From Pectinatus haikarae (lineage in GTDB: Bacteria > Bacillota > Negativicutes > Selenomonadales > Selenomonadaceae), in NCBI RefSeq assembly GCF_015732185.1, contig NZ_WIQM01000008.1, positions 248,001-312,000 on the forward strand: a stretch of DNA of 64,000 nt, in the 5' to 3' direction. The notes under the pieces were generated by a model. That model saw only the letters and a list, made by a program, of their open reading frames with translations, did no database searches and was not told where the DNA came from. The translations under genes and the position numbers were made by a program. Shown here piece by piece: positions 34,115-43,665 of this stretch (positions within the stretch are counted from its first letter, which is position 1; each line of letters begins with the position of its first letter).

Positions 34115-35509
34115 ATGAAATTTTTTCGTACAAAAGACATTGAACAAATGAGAGCACAGGCTCTCGCGTCGGGAATGGCTAAAAATCTTACGGCGGTGGA
34201 TCTCGTTTTGCTGGGGATAGGCGGGGTCATAGGAACGGGCATTTTTGTTTTGACCGGGGTCGCTGCGGCAAAATATGCGGGTCCTGCTGTTGTGTTATCT
34301 TTTATTATTTCGGGATTTGCCTGCGGAATAGCAGGGCTCGCTTATGCCGAATTTGCTTCTATTGTGCCGGCATCGGGCAGCGCATACACATATTCTTATG
34401 CGGCACTCGGTGAATTGATAGCTTTCATTGTAGGCTGGAATCTTGTGCTTGAATATACTGTCACCTCAAGTGCTGTGGCGGCAGGCTGGTCCGGCTATGT
34501 CACGGGGCTTTTCAATTCTGCCGGTGTTCAGCTGCCTTTTGCATTTACGCATGTTCCGGCAGACGGCGGTATTATAAATATACCGGCTATACTGATAACG
34601 TTGCTATTGTCTTTCTTTTTAATCAGAGGAACGAAGGAAAGCACCACGCTGAATCGTATTTTGGTGGGCATAAAGCTTATTGCCGTATTTATTTTTTTGT
34701 TTCTTGCGGGACCACAGGTGGATGTTACTAATTGGCAGCCCTTTATGCCGTTCGGTTTTTCTGGTGTAGCGGGCGGCGCAGCTATAGTTTTTTTTGCATA
34801 TATTGGATTTGATGCGGTCGCCACCACGGCGGAAGAATGTAAAAATCCCGCCCGTGATCTGCCTATAGGGATGATAGGCTCTTTGGTATTGTGCACTATA
34901 TTGTATGTGGTCGTTGCAGCGGTCCTCACAGGTGTGGTTCCCTATTCGTCACTCAATAATCCGGAACCTGTAGCATATGCCCTGCGCTATATAGGTTATA
35001 ATATGGGGTCTGCTCTGGTAGGTGTCGGAGCTATATGCGGTATCACGACCGTACTGCTGGTCTTGCTTTACGGGCAGGCACGCATCTTTTTTGCCATGAG
35101 CAGAGACGGTATGATCCCGGCGGGCATATGCAAGATCCACCCGCGCTATAAAACCCCTTATCTCGTTACGGGTGCAGGCTGTGTGGTAGTTTCCGCAATA
35201 GCAGGTTTTGCGCCTATAGGAGTGATTGCCGAAATGGCCAACATAGGAACATTATCTGCGTTCTTTGTTGCGGCTGCAGGTGTGATGGTTCTGCGTGTAA
35301 GAAGACCGGATCTGCCAAGAACATTCAAATGTCCCGCTGTATGGCTTGTCGGTCCTTTAGCAGTGCTTTCCTGCGGTTATCTTATGTATAATTTACCGGT
35401 TGAAACATGGATACGTTTTATAGTATGGTGTGTAATTGGTTTTGCAATATATTTATCTTATGGTTACAAACATAGCATATTGAATAATAAGCATGTAGTA
35501 AAAAAATAA
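34115..35509 (+). CDS. APC family amino acid permease (CAT/YfnA-like)
   Basis: 464 aa, about 12 transmembrane helices. The start (AVDLVLLGIGGVIGTGIFVLTG, residues ~28-49) is the APC helix-1 substrate loop, and EYTVTSSAVAAGWSGY, FFAYIGFDAVATTAEE and RIFFAMSRDGMIP are characteristic of cationic-amino-acid-transporter-like members. The ATG follows aaggagaacg. It is monocistronic and preceded by the structured leader. Substrate unknown. Confidence 0.9.
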   Translation: MKFFRTKDIEQMRAQALASGMAKNLTAVDLVLLGIGGVIGTGIFVLTGVAAAKYAGPAVVLSFIISGFACGIAGLAYAEFASIVPASGSAYTYSYAALGELIAFIVGWNLVLEYTVTSSAVAAGWSGYVTGLFNSAGVQLPFAFTHVPADGGIINIPAILITLLLSFFLIRGTKESTTLNRILVGIKLIAVFIFLFLAGPQVDVTNWQPFMPFGFSGVAGGAAIVFFAYIGFDAVATTAEECKNPARDLPIGMIGSLVLCTILYVVVAAVLTGVVPYSSLNNPEPVAYALRYIGYNMGSALVGVGAICGITTVLLVLLYGQARIFFAMSRDGMIPAGICKIHPRYKTPYLVTGAGCVVVSAIAGFAPIGVIAEMANIGTLSAFFVAAAGVMVLRVRRPDLPRTFKCPAVWLVGPLAVLSCGYLMYNLPVETWIRFIVWCVIGFAIYLSYGYKHSILNNKHVVKK

Positions 35510-35524
35510 ATATTATGGTGCATT

Positions 35525-36946
35525 TTATAATTGCTTTTTTGGGAAAAATTTTATAAAAAGCAGCATAATGAGTATACTGAAAATGATCGAAGCGGACTGG
35601 GCATTGAATATGCCGAATCCTTTTCCGCTGTTGTAGAATTGCAGGACAATAGTCATCAATACACCACTGCCGGCGGAGAAGAAGGCGGCAGCAGTAGAAG
35701 CTTTTTTGCAGAACAGACCAAAAAGCAGCGGTGCAGTGAGAGATACTGACATCAAAGAGTAGAATATGGACAGCGCAGAAATGACATTGGGCAGTATACC
35801 GGCAAGAAAAATACCGATCAGGCCTGCTGCCGCCGCGGCGAGGCGGCTCATCTGCAAAAGTTTTTTATCTGTGGCAGAGGGATTTATGAAGGATTTATAT
35901 AAATCCTTGCTGAAAGATCCGGTGATCATATATAGTACGGCATCTGCGGCGCTGATTTCTGCCGAGAAGATAGCAGCAAGAGCGACGGCCGATGCCCAGA
36001 AGGGCATACACTCCTTCATTATATAAGGCAGTGCCAAGTCGCTCTGCGGCAGGTCAGGGAACAGCGCATAGGCAGCCATGCCAAGAAATACGGGGACGAT
36101 AGCAAAAGCAAGCATTGCCAGTCCGCAAAAAAAAGTGCTTAAATAAACAGTTTTCTTATCTTTTGCCGCGTATATTTTTCCTATCAGTGCGGGTGACAAA
36201 AAGAATGAAGGGGTAAGCATCAGAAAAAAAACGATTATGGTATTGCTTCCCAATCCGCCCAGACTAAAATAGTCAGCTGTTGCAGCAGCTGAATTGCTAA
36301 GATGGGCGGCAGCTTTTGCATACAGACCATCCAGACCTCCCGCAAAATTCAGTACGAAGGGAACAGCAATAAAAAAACCCAGCAGCTTGACGCACACTTC
36401 TACAATATTTACATACGCTGCCGAGAGCAGACCGCCTGTGCAAAAATAAAGAACTATTACAACAGCGCCTATTAGGATGCCGCTGTTTTTATCTATATCA
36501 GCAATAACGGAAAGTATCCAGGCTATGCCCATGAGCTGTCCCGCAAAAATAGCGACCGTGCCGATAAGCATAAAAGATGAGATAAGACCGCGGAAATTTT
36601 TATTGTATCTGTATTCAAAGTAATCGCCCAAGGTGTAAAAATTATGTTTTTTAGCCAAAGACCATATGTGCGGACCTATTATAAAAGCCAATATGAAGGT
36701 CCCGACAGCAGAAGCGGTGATCCACCATACGGCAGAAAGCCCTGCCTTGAAGCTGAGCCCGGCGACGCCGACAGTGGAGCCGGCTCCAATATTGGGGGCA
36801 ATTAAGGTTATAAACAGGAGCAGCGGTCCGAGCTTTCGTCCACCGACGAAAAAATCATCGGCAGTTTTTACCCGCCGTGACATAAAAGCGCCTATACTGA
36901 TGAGAAACAGGGCATAAAGCGTAATGACGGTGATATAGCTGATCAT
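35525..36946 (-). CDS. Sodium:solute symporter family protein
   Basis: About 473 aa with 12-13 helices. ADDFFVGGRKLGPLLLF (about 28-44) and the GAGSTVGVAG loop are SSS family features. GDYFEYRYNKNFR (around 101) marks the cytoplasmic loop. The ATG at 36946 is preceded by aaaggag, somewhat distant (13 nt). It lies 14 bp from the convergent APC permease stop without a clear terminator between them. Transported solute unknown. Confidence 0.88.
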   Translation of the reverse strand: MISYITVITLYALFLISIGAFMSRRVKTADDFFVGGRKLGPLLLFITLIAPNIGAGSTVGVAGLSFKAGLSAVWWITASAVGTFILAFIIGPHIWSLAKKHNFYTLGDYFEYRYNKNFRGLISSFMLIGTVAIFAGQLMGIAWILSVIADIDKNSGILIGAVVIVLYFCTGGLLSAAYVNIVEVCVKLLGFFIAVPFVLNFAGGLDGLYAKAAAHLSNSAAATADYFSLGGLGSNTIIVFFLMLTPSFFLSPALIGKIYAAKDKKTVYLSTFFCGLAMLAFAIVPVFLGMAAYALFPDLPQSDLALPYIMKECMPFWASAVALAAIFSAEISAADAVLYMITGSFSKDLYKSFINPSATDKKLLQMSRLAAAAAGLIGIFLAGILPNVISALSIFYSLMSVSLTAPLLFGLFCKKASTAAAFFSAGSGVLMTIVLQFYNSGKGFGIFNAQSASIIFSILIMLLFIKFFPKKQL

Positions 36947-37057
36947 GATATCAAAGCAGCTCCTTTTGCGGAAATTCAACTTAGCTTATAATACATGCAT
37001 TGCTGTGAAATGTAAAGGCAGATTGAATTGTCGGTAAAAGTGTGCAGCAACCCATAA

Positions 37058-37139
37058 AAAGCAGCACCGTGCATTCATAATGCACGGTGCTGCTTTCGGT
37101 TGAAATTCAAGGGTATGATGGTTATATCATACCCTTGAA
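37058..37139 (-). terminator. Tandem hairpin terminators after transketolase
   Basis: Two perfect hairpins lie in series. ttcaagggtatgat/atcatacccttgaa (37106-37139) starts right at the tkt stop. aaagcagcaccgtgcat/atgcacggtgctgcttt (37058-37096) is followed on the minus strand by a T-containing tract. Confidence 0.8.
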
Positions 37140-37144
37140 AATGA

Positions 37145-39139
37145 TCAGTGATTTTTTAATACTTTTTTCATGGCAGCGGCTACATTTTCCTTTGTAAAAC
37201 CGAATTTGACAAATAATTTATTTGCCGGTGCAGAAGCACCGAAACCCTTCATAGTAACAGTGGTGCCGCTGAGTCCTGTATAACGTCCCCAGCCAAAATC
37301 GACAGCGGCTTCGACGGCCACACGCGCACAAATATTTTTGGGCAGGATACTTTCTTTATATTCATCGCTTTGCTGTTCAAAAAGATCCATACATGGCATG
37401 CTTACAACACGTACATCAATATTTTCGGCTGCCAGCATTTCCTGAGCCTCCACAGCCAGAGAAACTTCTGATCCGCTGGCGATAAAGATCCCGTCCGGCA
37501 CTTCTTTAGTGGACGGGGCAACAACGTAAGCACCTTTGAGAGCATCTTTGCTGCTGCCGGCAAGCTGCGGCAGATTTTGGCGAGTCAGAACGAGTGCCGT
37601 AGGCGTTGATTTACTGGTGATGGCAAGATACCAGCCGGCAGCGGTTTCCGTGGCGTCGGCTGGGCGGAATATATTGATATTGGGCATGGCTCTGAGCATA
37701 GCAAGCTGTTCCACCGGTTCATGTGTGGGACCGTCTTCGCCCACGCCGATACTGTCGTGTGTGAGAACATAGGTTGTCGGCAGTTTCATTAAGGCAGCCA
37801 GACGCATCATCGGTTTCATGTAGTCACTGAAGACAAAGAATGTGCCTACGTATGGACGCAGACCACCATGCAGAGCAAGACCATTCTCTATACCTGCCAT
37901 GGCAAGTTCTCTTACGCCGAAATGGAGATTGCGGCCGCTGTAATCTGCCTTGCTGAAGCTGGCTTCACCATTCATATGTGTTTTATTGGAAGGCGCCAGA
38001 TCCGCGCTGCCGCCGATGAGCTGCGGCAGGATTTCTTTAATGCGGTTAATCATTATACCGGAAAGGTTTCTGGTTGCCTGCGGCTTATTTTCATATGCCC
38101 AAAAAGCTTCATCATGAAGAAGAGCATCGCTGTCAGCATCTTTATGAAATTTGTCCCATAAAAGCTTTTCCTGAGGGAAATTTTCTGTGTATTCATTGAA
38201 AAGTTTCTGCCATTTTTCCTCAGCAGTTTCACCTTTTGCAGATAATTCACGATAATGTTCATAAACATCATCAGGGACAGAAAAAGCTTCCTGAGAAGGC
38301 CAGCCCAGATTTTCTTTTAAAGCCTTTACATTGTCTTCACCCAATGGTTCGCCATGCGCACTGGCTTTGCCTTGTTTGGCAGGACAGCCGTAGCCGATTT
38401 GTGTTTTGACGGTAATGAAGGACGGGTGTTCTTTATCTGCCTTGGCGGCTTCTATGGCGGCGCCTATAGCAGCCAGATCGTTGCCGTCTTCGACGGTGAT
38501 GATCTGGAAACCGAAAGCTTCCATGCGTTTTTGTACATTTTCCGTGAAAGCGATATCCGTGCTGCCTTCAATGGAAATTTTGTTGCTGTCATATAAAATT
38601 ATAAGCTTGTCAAGACCGAGCGTGCCCGCAAGGGAAAAGGCTTCGGAAGAAATGCCTTCCATCATGCAGCCGTCGCCGCCGAGGGCAAATGTATAATGAT
38701 CGACTATAGGAAATTTCGGTTTATTGAATGTGGCAGCTAAATGAGCTTCTGCCATAGCCATGCCGACTGCCATTGACATACCTGCTCCCAGCGGACCGGT
38801 AGTGGCTTCAACGCCGGTTGTATGTCCGTATTCAGGGTGGCCCGGTGTAAGGGAATTATCCTGACGGAAATTTTTCAAATCTTCAATAGTCAAACCATAA
38901 GAAAACAGATGTAAAAGTGAGTATAAAAGTGCGGAGCCATGCCCCCCTGAGAGAATAAAACGGTCACGGTTGGACCATTTTGGATTTTTAGCATTGTGAT
39001 TCATATGTTTTGCCCAGAGTTCATAAGCCATAGCAGCAGACCCCAGCGGAAGACCAGGATGACCAGAATTAGCTTTTTGAACGGCATCTGCAGACAATAC
39101 ACGGATGGCGTTTACACATTTCATATCAATATTACTCAT
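37145..39139 (-). CDS. tkt: Transketolase
   Basis: Thiamine-diphosphate enzyme of the pentose phosphate pathway, 664 aa, full length. It has the N-terminal SGHPGLPLGSA (about 24-34), the TPP motif GDGCMMEGISSEAF (about 153) ending at the DSNKIS block, and the second-half PTHEPVEQLAMLR motif. The ATG follows aaggagag. It is monocistronic, with strong terminators after it. Confidence 0.97.
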   Translation of the reverse strand: MSNIDMKCVNAIRVLSADAVQKANSGHPGLPLGSAAMAYELWAKHMNHNAKNPKWSNRDRFILSGGHGSALLYSLLHLFSYGLTIEDLKNFRQDNSLTPGHPEYGHTTGVEATTGPLGAGMSMAVGMAMAEAHLAATFNKPKFPIVDHYTFALGGDGCMMEGISSEAFSLAGTLGLDKLIILYDSNKISIEGSTDIAFTENVQKRMEAFGFQIITVEDGNDLAAIGAAIEAAKADKEHPSFITVKTQIGYGCPAKQGKASAHGEPLGEDNVKALKENLGWPSQEAFSVPDDVYEHYRELSAKGETAEEKWQKLFNEYTENFPQEKLLWDKFHKDADSDALLHDEAFWAYENKPQATRNLSGIMINRIKEILPQLIGGSADLAPSNKTHMNGEASFSKADYSGRNLHFGVRELAMAGIENGLALHGGLRPYVGTFFVFSDYMKPMMRLAALMKLPTTYVLTHDSIGVGEDGPTHEPVEQLAMLRAMPNINIFRPADATETAAGWYLAITSKSTPTALVLTRQNLPQLAGSSKDALKGAYVVAPSTKEVPDGIFIASGSEVSLAVEAQEMLAAENIDVRVVSMPCMDLFEQQSDEYKESILPKNICARVAVEAAVDFGWGRYTGLSGTTVTMKGFGASAPANKLFVKFGFTKENVAAAMKKVLKNH

Positions 39140-39472
39140 GATATCTCTCCTTTTTAATCAGCTATATAAAATACATTTTGCTGTCGTAAATTTAGCGGAA
39201 ATACTGATATAAAAGATATCCGGGAAAACAGCATAACCCGAACGGCATGCTTTATTCAATATTTCTTCTGTGCGGATATAGCGATATATGTATTATTTTT
39301 CGAGGGGATTTTTATGCAGGCTATATCCCTGTATATTAGTATATGACATAAATATATATTTTATCAATATATATTTGTATTTTCTTTCTATGGTAAATTA
39401 TCTGGCATATTATGTAGATGAAAGAAAAAATAGAATTGTTTACGAAAAGTTTGTTCAAAATATGAATATGAT
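39140..39472. other. AT-rich intergenic region upstream of tkt
   Basis: Presumably holds the minus-strand tkt promoter. Beyond AT-rich imperfect repeats (atatatattttatcaatatatattt around 39351-39375) I see no gene, RNA or clear palindrome. Confidence 0.4.
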
Positions 39473-39516
39473 AAAAAACAGACATCTGCATGTGAAAATT
39501 GCAGATGCCTGTTTTT
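39473..39516. terminator. Hairpin terminator after the Ser-rich gene
   Basis: acagacatctgca (39478-39490) pairs with tgcagatgcctgt (39500-39512) with one mismatch, flanked by A-run and T-run, so it works on either strand. Confidence 0.75.
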
Positions 39517-39519
39517 CAA

Positions 39520-39888
39520 TCAAATGCTGGAACTAAAAAGACTGCCTGTTAAAGCACTGCTGCTGGCAGAGGAATCGTTGAATCTGTCAAGCTGATTGGT
39601 CGGGGCTGAACTGTTGTTTTTGCTGTTTGCCGTTGAATTCTGGATACTTACTTTAGTTTCAGAAATGACCTTGTCACCCTGAGTTACTATTATGAGCATA
39701 GAACCATCAGCTAATTTTTCCGTAGTAGTTACGGTTTCGTCATCCTGAGTGCTTTCATTTCCGCCGGCTGAGGAGGTGCCTGAAGTACCTGCGGTCGATG
39801 AGGCTGAGGCAGTGGATGATGATGCTTTTTGCGTGGTATACGAATTCAAAAGAGCGGACAGACTGTCCAGAGAGCTTATACTGCTCAT
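39520..39888 (-). CDS. Small Ser/Thr-rich protein of unknown function
   Basis: 122 aa, low complexity: runs of Ser, Ala and Thr (residues ~20-45 and the last 40) flank a short folded-looking core (EKLADGSMLIIVTQGDKVIS, about 57-76). No signal peptide or membrane helix. The ATG at 39888 is well spaced from gaaaggag. It has its own terminator. It recalls linker-rich proteins of Negativicutes near flagellar or surface loci, but I recognise no family and assign no function. Confidence 0.65.
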   Translation of the reverse strand: MSSISSLDSLSALLNSYTTQKASSSTASASSTAGTSGTSSAGGNESTQDDETVTTTEKLADGSMLIIVTQGDKVISETKVSIQNSTANSKNNSSAPTNQLDRFNDSSASSSALTGSLFSSSI

Positions 39889-40199
39889 TGCCATTCTCCT
39901 TTCAATAAAAATAGTTGTTATAAATATGCGTGCATCTCTATTTTCACAGCTGTTTGATATGGTGGCATTAGGACAAAGCTGCTATATAGAGCAGAAAATC
40001 CGCATCCGTGCGGCTGGTGTGTATACAGGCTGTCGTATGGAACAGAAGGCGGCAGCCTGCCTTCTTCCTATATAATAACATACTGTATGAAAATATTGCT
40101 AATCATACATAATATATATCGTAATTACGTGCAAAAAAATTAAGGTCCATTTCAGGGAGAATTTATATCCTGAATATTAAATAAATATTTATGGCAAAC

Positions 40200-40228
40200 T
40201 TGAAAATTATATGTCTTTATGTTACAAT
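40200..40228 (+). promoter_or_regulatory. Promoter of candidate noncoding RNA
   Basis: TTGAAA (40200-40205), 17-bp spacer, TACAAT (40223-40228). It lies about 7 nt before the inferred RNA start and far from any start codon. Confidence 0.55.
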
Positions 40229-40234
40229 ATGCCG

Positions 40235-40443
40235 TATATTGACGGTTTTCAGTAAAGTGACGGTCTGGGCTTTTGCAGATGTTAGTCTGTTGGAAGGCAG
40301 ATTGCGCTTATATACATAATCTTGCATATGATGAAACGAATAAGCAATGTTGTAGATGGATTTTGGAAAGTCGAATAGTGGGCTGTTTTTTGCTTGGGCT
40401 ATATAGACACCTATATCTTTTTTTGATATAGGTGTTTTTTTTT
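40235..40443 (+). ncRNA. Candidate ~209-nt noncoding RNA with own promoter and terminator
   Basis: The stretch between the promoter at 40200 and a strong terminator (acacctatatc, 40407-40417, with gatataggtgt, 40425-40435, then eight or more Ts) contains no coding frame with a Shine-Dalgarno. Internal pairings are visible, for example caga...tctg around 40278-40291 and attgcgcttat (near 40308) with ataagcaat (near 40347). Size and promoter-terminator layout fit 6S-type RNA or another small RNA, but I cannot confirm a family. It could alternatively be a terminated leader for the gene at 40534. Confidence 0.45.
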
Positions 40444-40533
40444 CTGAAATATTTTTATAAAAAGCAATAATAGTATGGTTAATTTGGAGGATCTCTGATC
40501 AATTAAAGAAGAGTGATAGGAGATAATCTTTTC

Positions 40534-41337
40534 TTGATCGGGACTTTCATGAAAATAATGATATCAAAGGAGAAATATTTGTGGTTAAAAAAAAATCTTT
40601 ATCTGCAATCTATTCAATCAATACTGGATTACCAAAAAACACTGAGGCATAATATATATGAGTATTATCAGTTCCCTGAACTGACACAGATAAAGTATAT
40701 AACAGTGGGAAGGCAGGTAGAACTCATTGTTTATGTGGAGTATTTTTCAAAGTGGGAGAAGGTTTTACTGGGTTATGGAGATGAACACAATAATTTTAAA
40801 AAATACTATCCGCTGATCCTGAATTTTATGAAAAAATATGTTTTGCCAAAAAAAGAAAAAGATTATTCATCCCACATCCGCTATTATCATCTGTTTAATC
40901 CCTGTATGCAGCAAACGCTATCATACAGCATCTCGCTCACGGTATATGATGATAATATATTTAAGCATCTTACAAAAGGACAGGGCAGCGGTGACGATTC
41001 TATGGCTGCAGATATATCCAGATATTATCGGGAGCAGAATTTACGCGGACCGGAATGGGTCACGGTTGTGAGCCTTGATAAAATTTTTGTGGCAATTATA
41101 ATAAGCGGTGTTACCTCTCCTTTTTGGCATAGATATCAGCAGGTTTCCTTGGAATCAAGAATATTTTTTAAAGATGCTATAAAGCAGTTGTCAAAAGAGG
41201 CAATTGAATTTTCATTTAAAAATCACAATATTGCAGGAGGACGCATTTTATTCTCTGATTTTCAATGGAAGGAGGATACCATATTTATTGTGGCAATTCG
41301 TGACAAGGAAAGCTGGGAGAAATTATTGAAAGTATAA
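40534..41337 (+). CDS. Hypothetical protein, possibly DUF2294/MpsC-like
   Basis: About 267 aa, soluble. The second half contains LRGPEWVTVVSLDKIFVAII (about 180-200) followed by a Gly-rich turn and a helical region (ESRIFFKDAIKQLSKEAIEF). That weakly resembles the DUF2294/MpsC fold (Gly-x-Gly-Pro then beta strands). The start is uncertain: TTG at 40534 lies 11 nt after aggag; GTG at 40513 and ATG at 40549 are alternatives. It lies 56 bp before a chemotaxis receptor gene and may be co-transcribed. No function assigned. Confidence 0.65.
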   Translation: MIGTFMKIMISKEKYLWLKKNLYLQSIQSILDYQKTLRHNIYEYYQFPELTQIKYITVGRQVELIVYVEYFSKWEKVLLGYGDEHNNFKKYYPLILNFMKKYVLPKKEKDYSSHIRYYHLFNPCMQQTLSYSISLTVYDDNIFKHLTKGQGSGDDSMAADISRYYREQNLRGPEWVTVVSLDKIFVAIIISGVTSPFWHRYQQVSLESRIFFKDAIKQLSKEAIEFSFKNHNIAGGRILFSDFQWKEDTIFIVAIRDKESWEKLLKV

Positions 41338-41393
41338 TTCAAAAATTTTTTAAATAATTTATTGTAATTTATAATTAAAGGGGAGATTTTCTA

Positions 41394-43115
41394 GTGCGAT
41401 GGTTAAATGATTTGAAAGTCGGCGTCAAAATAAGCCTGCTGGGTGTGGGGTCTGTGGTTGTGCTGATTCTTGTTGGGGGGATCGGTTATTACTGTTTGCA
41501 GAGTATTAGTGATGACATGGAAAAAATGTATAGTGAAAAACTCACAGCTGTGCAGTTCATAAATGATACCCGGGCTCAGAACAACAAGATTGATTCGGAT
41601 GTATTTGCTTTGATGGTGGCGCAGCAGGACAGTGAACAAAAGGTATTTATCGATGATATAAGAACGCGCGTGGAATTATTTAATAAAGACTCGGAAGAAT
41701 TCAAGAAAATACCTTTAGGTGATGCTGAAAAGGTAAAATATCAGAAATTGATGGATCAGCTGGCCGCTTATCGGGAGGTCAGAAGTAAAATATTGGATCT
41801 GGCAGTGCAGAATAAAAATCAGGAAGCATTCAATCTTTATATGACGCAGGGAAAACCAATGGCTGAAGGTTTTGTCAAAGATTTAGGCACTTTTTCCGAT
41901 GAAATAAAGAAATCGGCAGATATGATGAACGCAGAAAGCAGAAAAACAGCTGCTTCGGCGGGAATGATATTTGTAGGAATAATTTTATTGTCCATATTGT
42001 TTATGGCAGGCTTTAGCTGGATGATCATAAAACAGATAACAGGCAGACTGCATGACTTTACTAAGTATATAGATATATTGGCAGGCGGTGACTTTTCTAA
42101 GTCAATCAGCCAGAAAAGCCTGGATGATAAAAGTGAATTTGGCACTGTTTCAAGAATGGTAGACAAAATGAAAAATAATATCCATTCTTTGGTAAAAGAA
42201 TTGACTGATATCGCAGAACAGCTAGCAGCCTCTTCTGAAGAATTGACAGCCAACGCTGAAGAATCGGCGCAGGCATCGGATCAGATCGCAAGCGCTGTTT
42301 CCAAAGTGGCCGAAGGATCGGAAAGACAATTGGCCGCGGCTGATAACACGACAAATGTCGTGGAACAGATGTCGACAGCAATCGAACAGGTGGCCGTAAA
42401 TACGGAAACAGTGGCAAATTCTGCGGAAGATACAGCAAATGCCGCCAACAAGGGTGAAGATTCCATTAAAAAAGCTGTAAGTCAGATGGAGATCATAGAA
42501 ACCAAAACCAATGCCACTGCAGATGTAATAGCGGATTTGGAAGAAAAGTCCAAACAGATAGGGCAGATCGTGGATGTTATTTCCAATATTTCAGGACAGA
42601 CGAACCTGCTCGCACTTAATGCCGCAATAGAAGCGGCAAGAGCGGGAGAAGCAGGCAAGGGCTTTGCCGTGGTGGCAGAGGAAGTAAGGAAACTCGCCGA
42701 ACAGTCTCAGGATGCAGCCAAGCAGATTACTGAACTCATCAGTGAAGTGCAGACAAAAACGGATAATGCCGTCATTTACATGAATGACGGTAAAAAAGAA
42801 GTTGATGTAGGAGCAAAGGTCGTATCCGGAGCCGGTGACAGTTTTGGACAAATTTTGAGCATGGTGCGTAATATGACAGGACAAATACATGAAATTTCGG
42901 CAGCAGTGGAAGAAATAACGAGCAGTACACAAGATGTCGTAACATCAGCAAAAAGTGTCAATGAGGAAAGCCAAAGATCTTCGGAACATACGCAGACAAT
43001 TTCTGCATCCGCTCAGGAACAATCATCTTCCATCGAAGAAGTTGCGACAGCAAGCGAACATCTTGCTCAGATGGCAGAAAAACTGGAACATTCCATTCGC
43101 AGGTTTAAAATCTAA
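41394..43115 (+). CDS. Methyl-accepting chemotaxis protein
   Basis: 573-aa transmembrane receptor. TM1 is at about 13-33, an extracytoplasmic four-helix-bundle sensor (~35-185) is Gln/Lys/Glu-rich, TM2 is at about 187-210, then HAMP. The cytoplasmic signalling hairpin has its tip at [20 protein letters not shown], the CheA/CheW contact. The 4HB_MCP-type sensor gives no ligand. The start is a GTG after aaaggggag. Implies a motile cell. A terminator follows at 43193. Confidence 0.95.
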   Translation: MRWLNDLKVGVKISLLGVGSVVVLILVGGIGYYCLQSISDDMEKMYSEKLTAVQFINDTRAQNNKIDSDVFALMVAQQDSEQKVFIDDIRTRVELFNKDSEEFKKIPLGDAEKVKYQKLMDQLAAYREVRSKILDLAVQNKNQEAFNLYMTQGKPMAEGFVKDLGTFSDEIKKSADMMNAESRKTAASAGMIFVGIILLSILFMAGFSWMIIKQITGRLHDFTKYIDILAGGDFSKSISQKSLDDKSEFGTVSRMVDKMKNNIHSLVKELTDIAEQLAASSEELTANAEESAQASDQIASAVSKVAEGSERQLAAADNTTNVVEQMSTAIEQVAVNTETVANSAEDTANAANKGEDSIKKAVSQMEIIETKTNATADVIADLEEKSKQIGQIVDVISNISGQTNLLALNAAIEAARAGEAGKGFAVVAEEVRKLAEQSQDAAKQITELISEVQTKTDNAVIYMNDGKKEVDVGAKVVSGAGDSFGQILSMVRNMTGQIHEISAAVEEITSSTQDVVTSAKSVNEESQRSSEHTQTISASAQEQSSSIEEVATASEHLAQMAEKLEHSIRRFKI

Positions 43116-43192
43116 AATTGGTAATGAGAGACGGTTTTTGTAATAGCTGTACAGTTTAATATATGCCGTTATTTCAATTGAAATAATGCAAT

Positions 43193-43236
43193 AAAAGGAC
43201 CGCTGCTTTTGTTTGGAAAAGCAGCGGTCCTTTTAT
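43193..43236 (+). terminator. Intrinsic terminator after chemotaxis gene
   Basis: aaaaggaccgctgctttt pairs with aaaagcagcggtccttttat around a short gtttgg loop. Strong and symmetric. Confidence 0.9.
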
Positions 43237-43266
43237 CGACATGGAAGGGGACGGCACGGGATAAAT

Positions 43267-43470
43267 TTACTCAAGATGGATAAAAAAATTGGCATTAAAT
43301 GAAGATAGATCACCGTATTCTGGATACGAAGAGAATTTTTGGCGGGCGATGCAGCGCTGCCGACAACATTTTTTGGCAAGCAATGATTTTTTCTGACCGT
43401 ATGCATCAAGCTTTTTGAGAAGAAAATTAAACAGTCTGCACAAAATAAATGAATTGTATTGATCCGGCAT
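43267..43470 (-). CDS. Possible small Cys/Lys-rich protein
   Basis: 67-aa frame starting MPDQYNSFILCRLF. It has an AAGGGG Shine-Dalgarno 9 nt upstream of the ATG at 43470. The C-terminal half has a CCRQRC cluster flanked by Lys and Arg. It is divergent to the LysR gene and between terminators. Support is only the ribosome-binding site and intact frame; no family recognised. Confidence 0.35.
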   Translation of the reverse strand: MPDQYNSFILCRLFNFLLKKLDAYGQKKSLLAKKCCRQRCIARQKFSSYPEYGDLSSFNANFFIHLE

Positions 43471-43665
43471 GTATATTATCCCCTTAAATTCAACAACACG
43501 ATAGCATGATAAAAGCTTTATAATTATTGGCGCTTTGAGCTTTCTGATGATTAATATTATGAACTCAATATTAGATAAAAGGAAATACAATAATAGAATA
43601 AATATATAGTTAAAAACTATATAAAAATGTATAATGTAAATGAAATGAGGGGAGGAATATATGCA

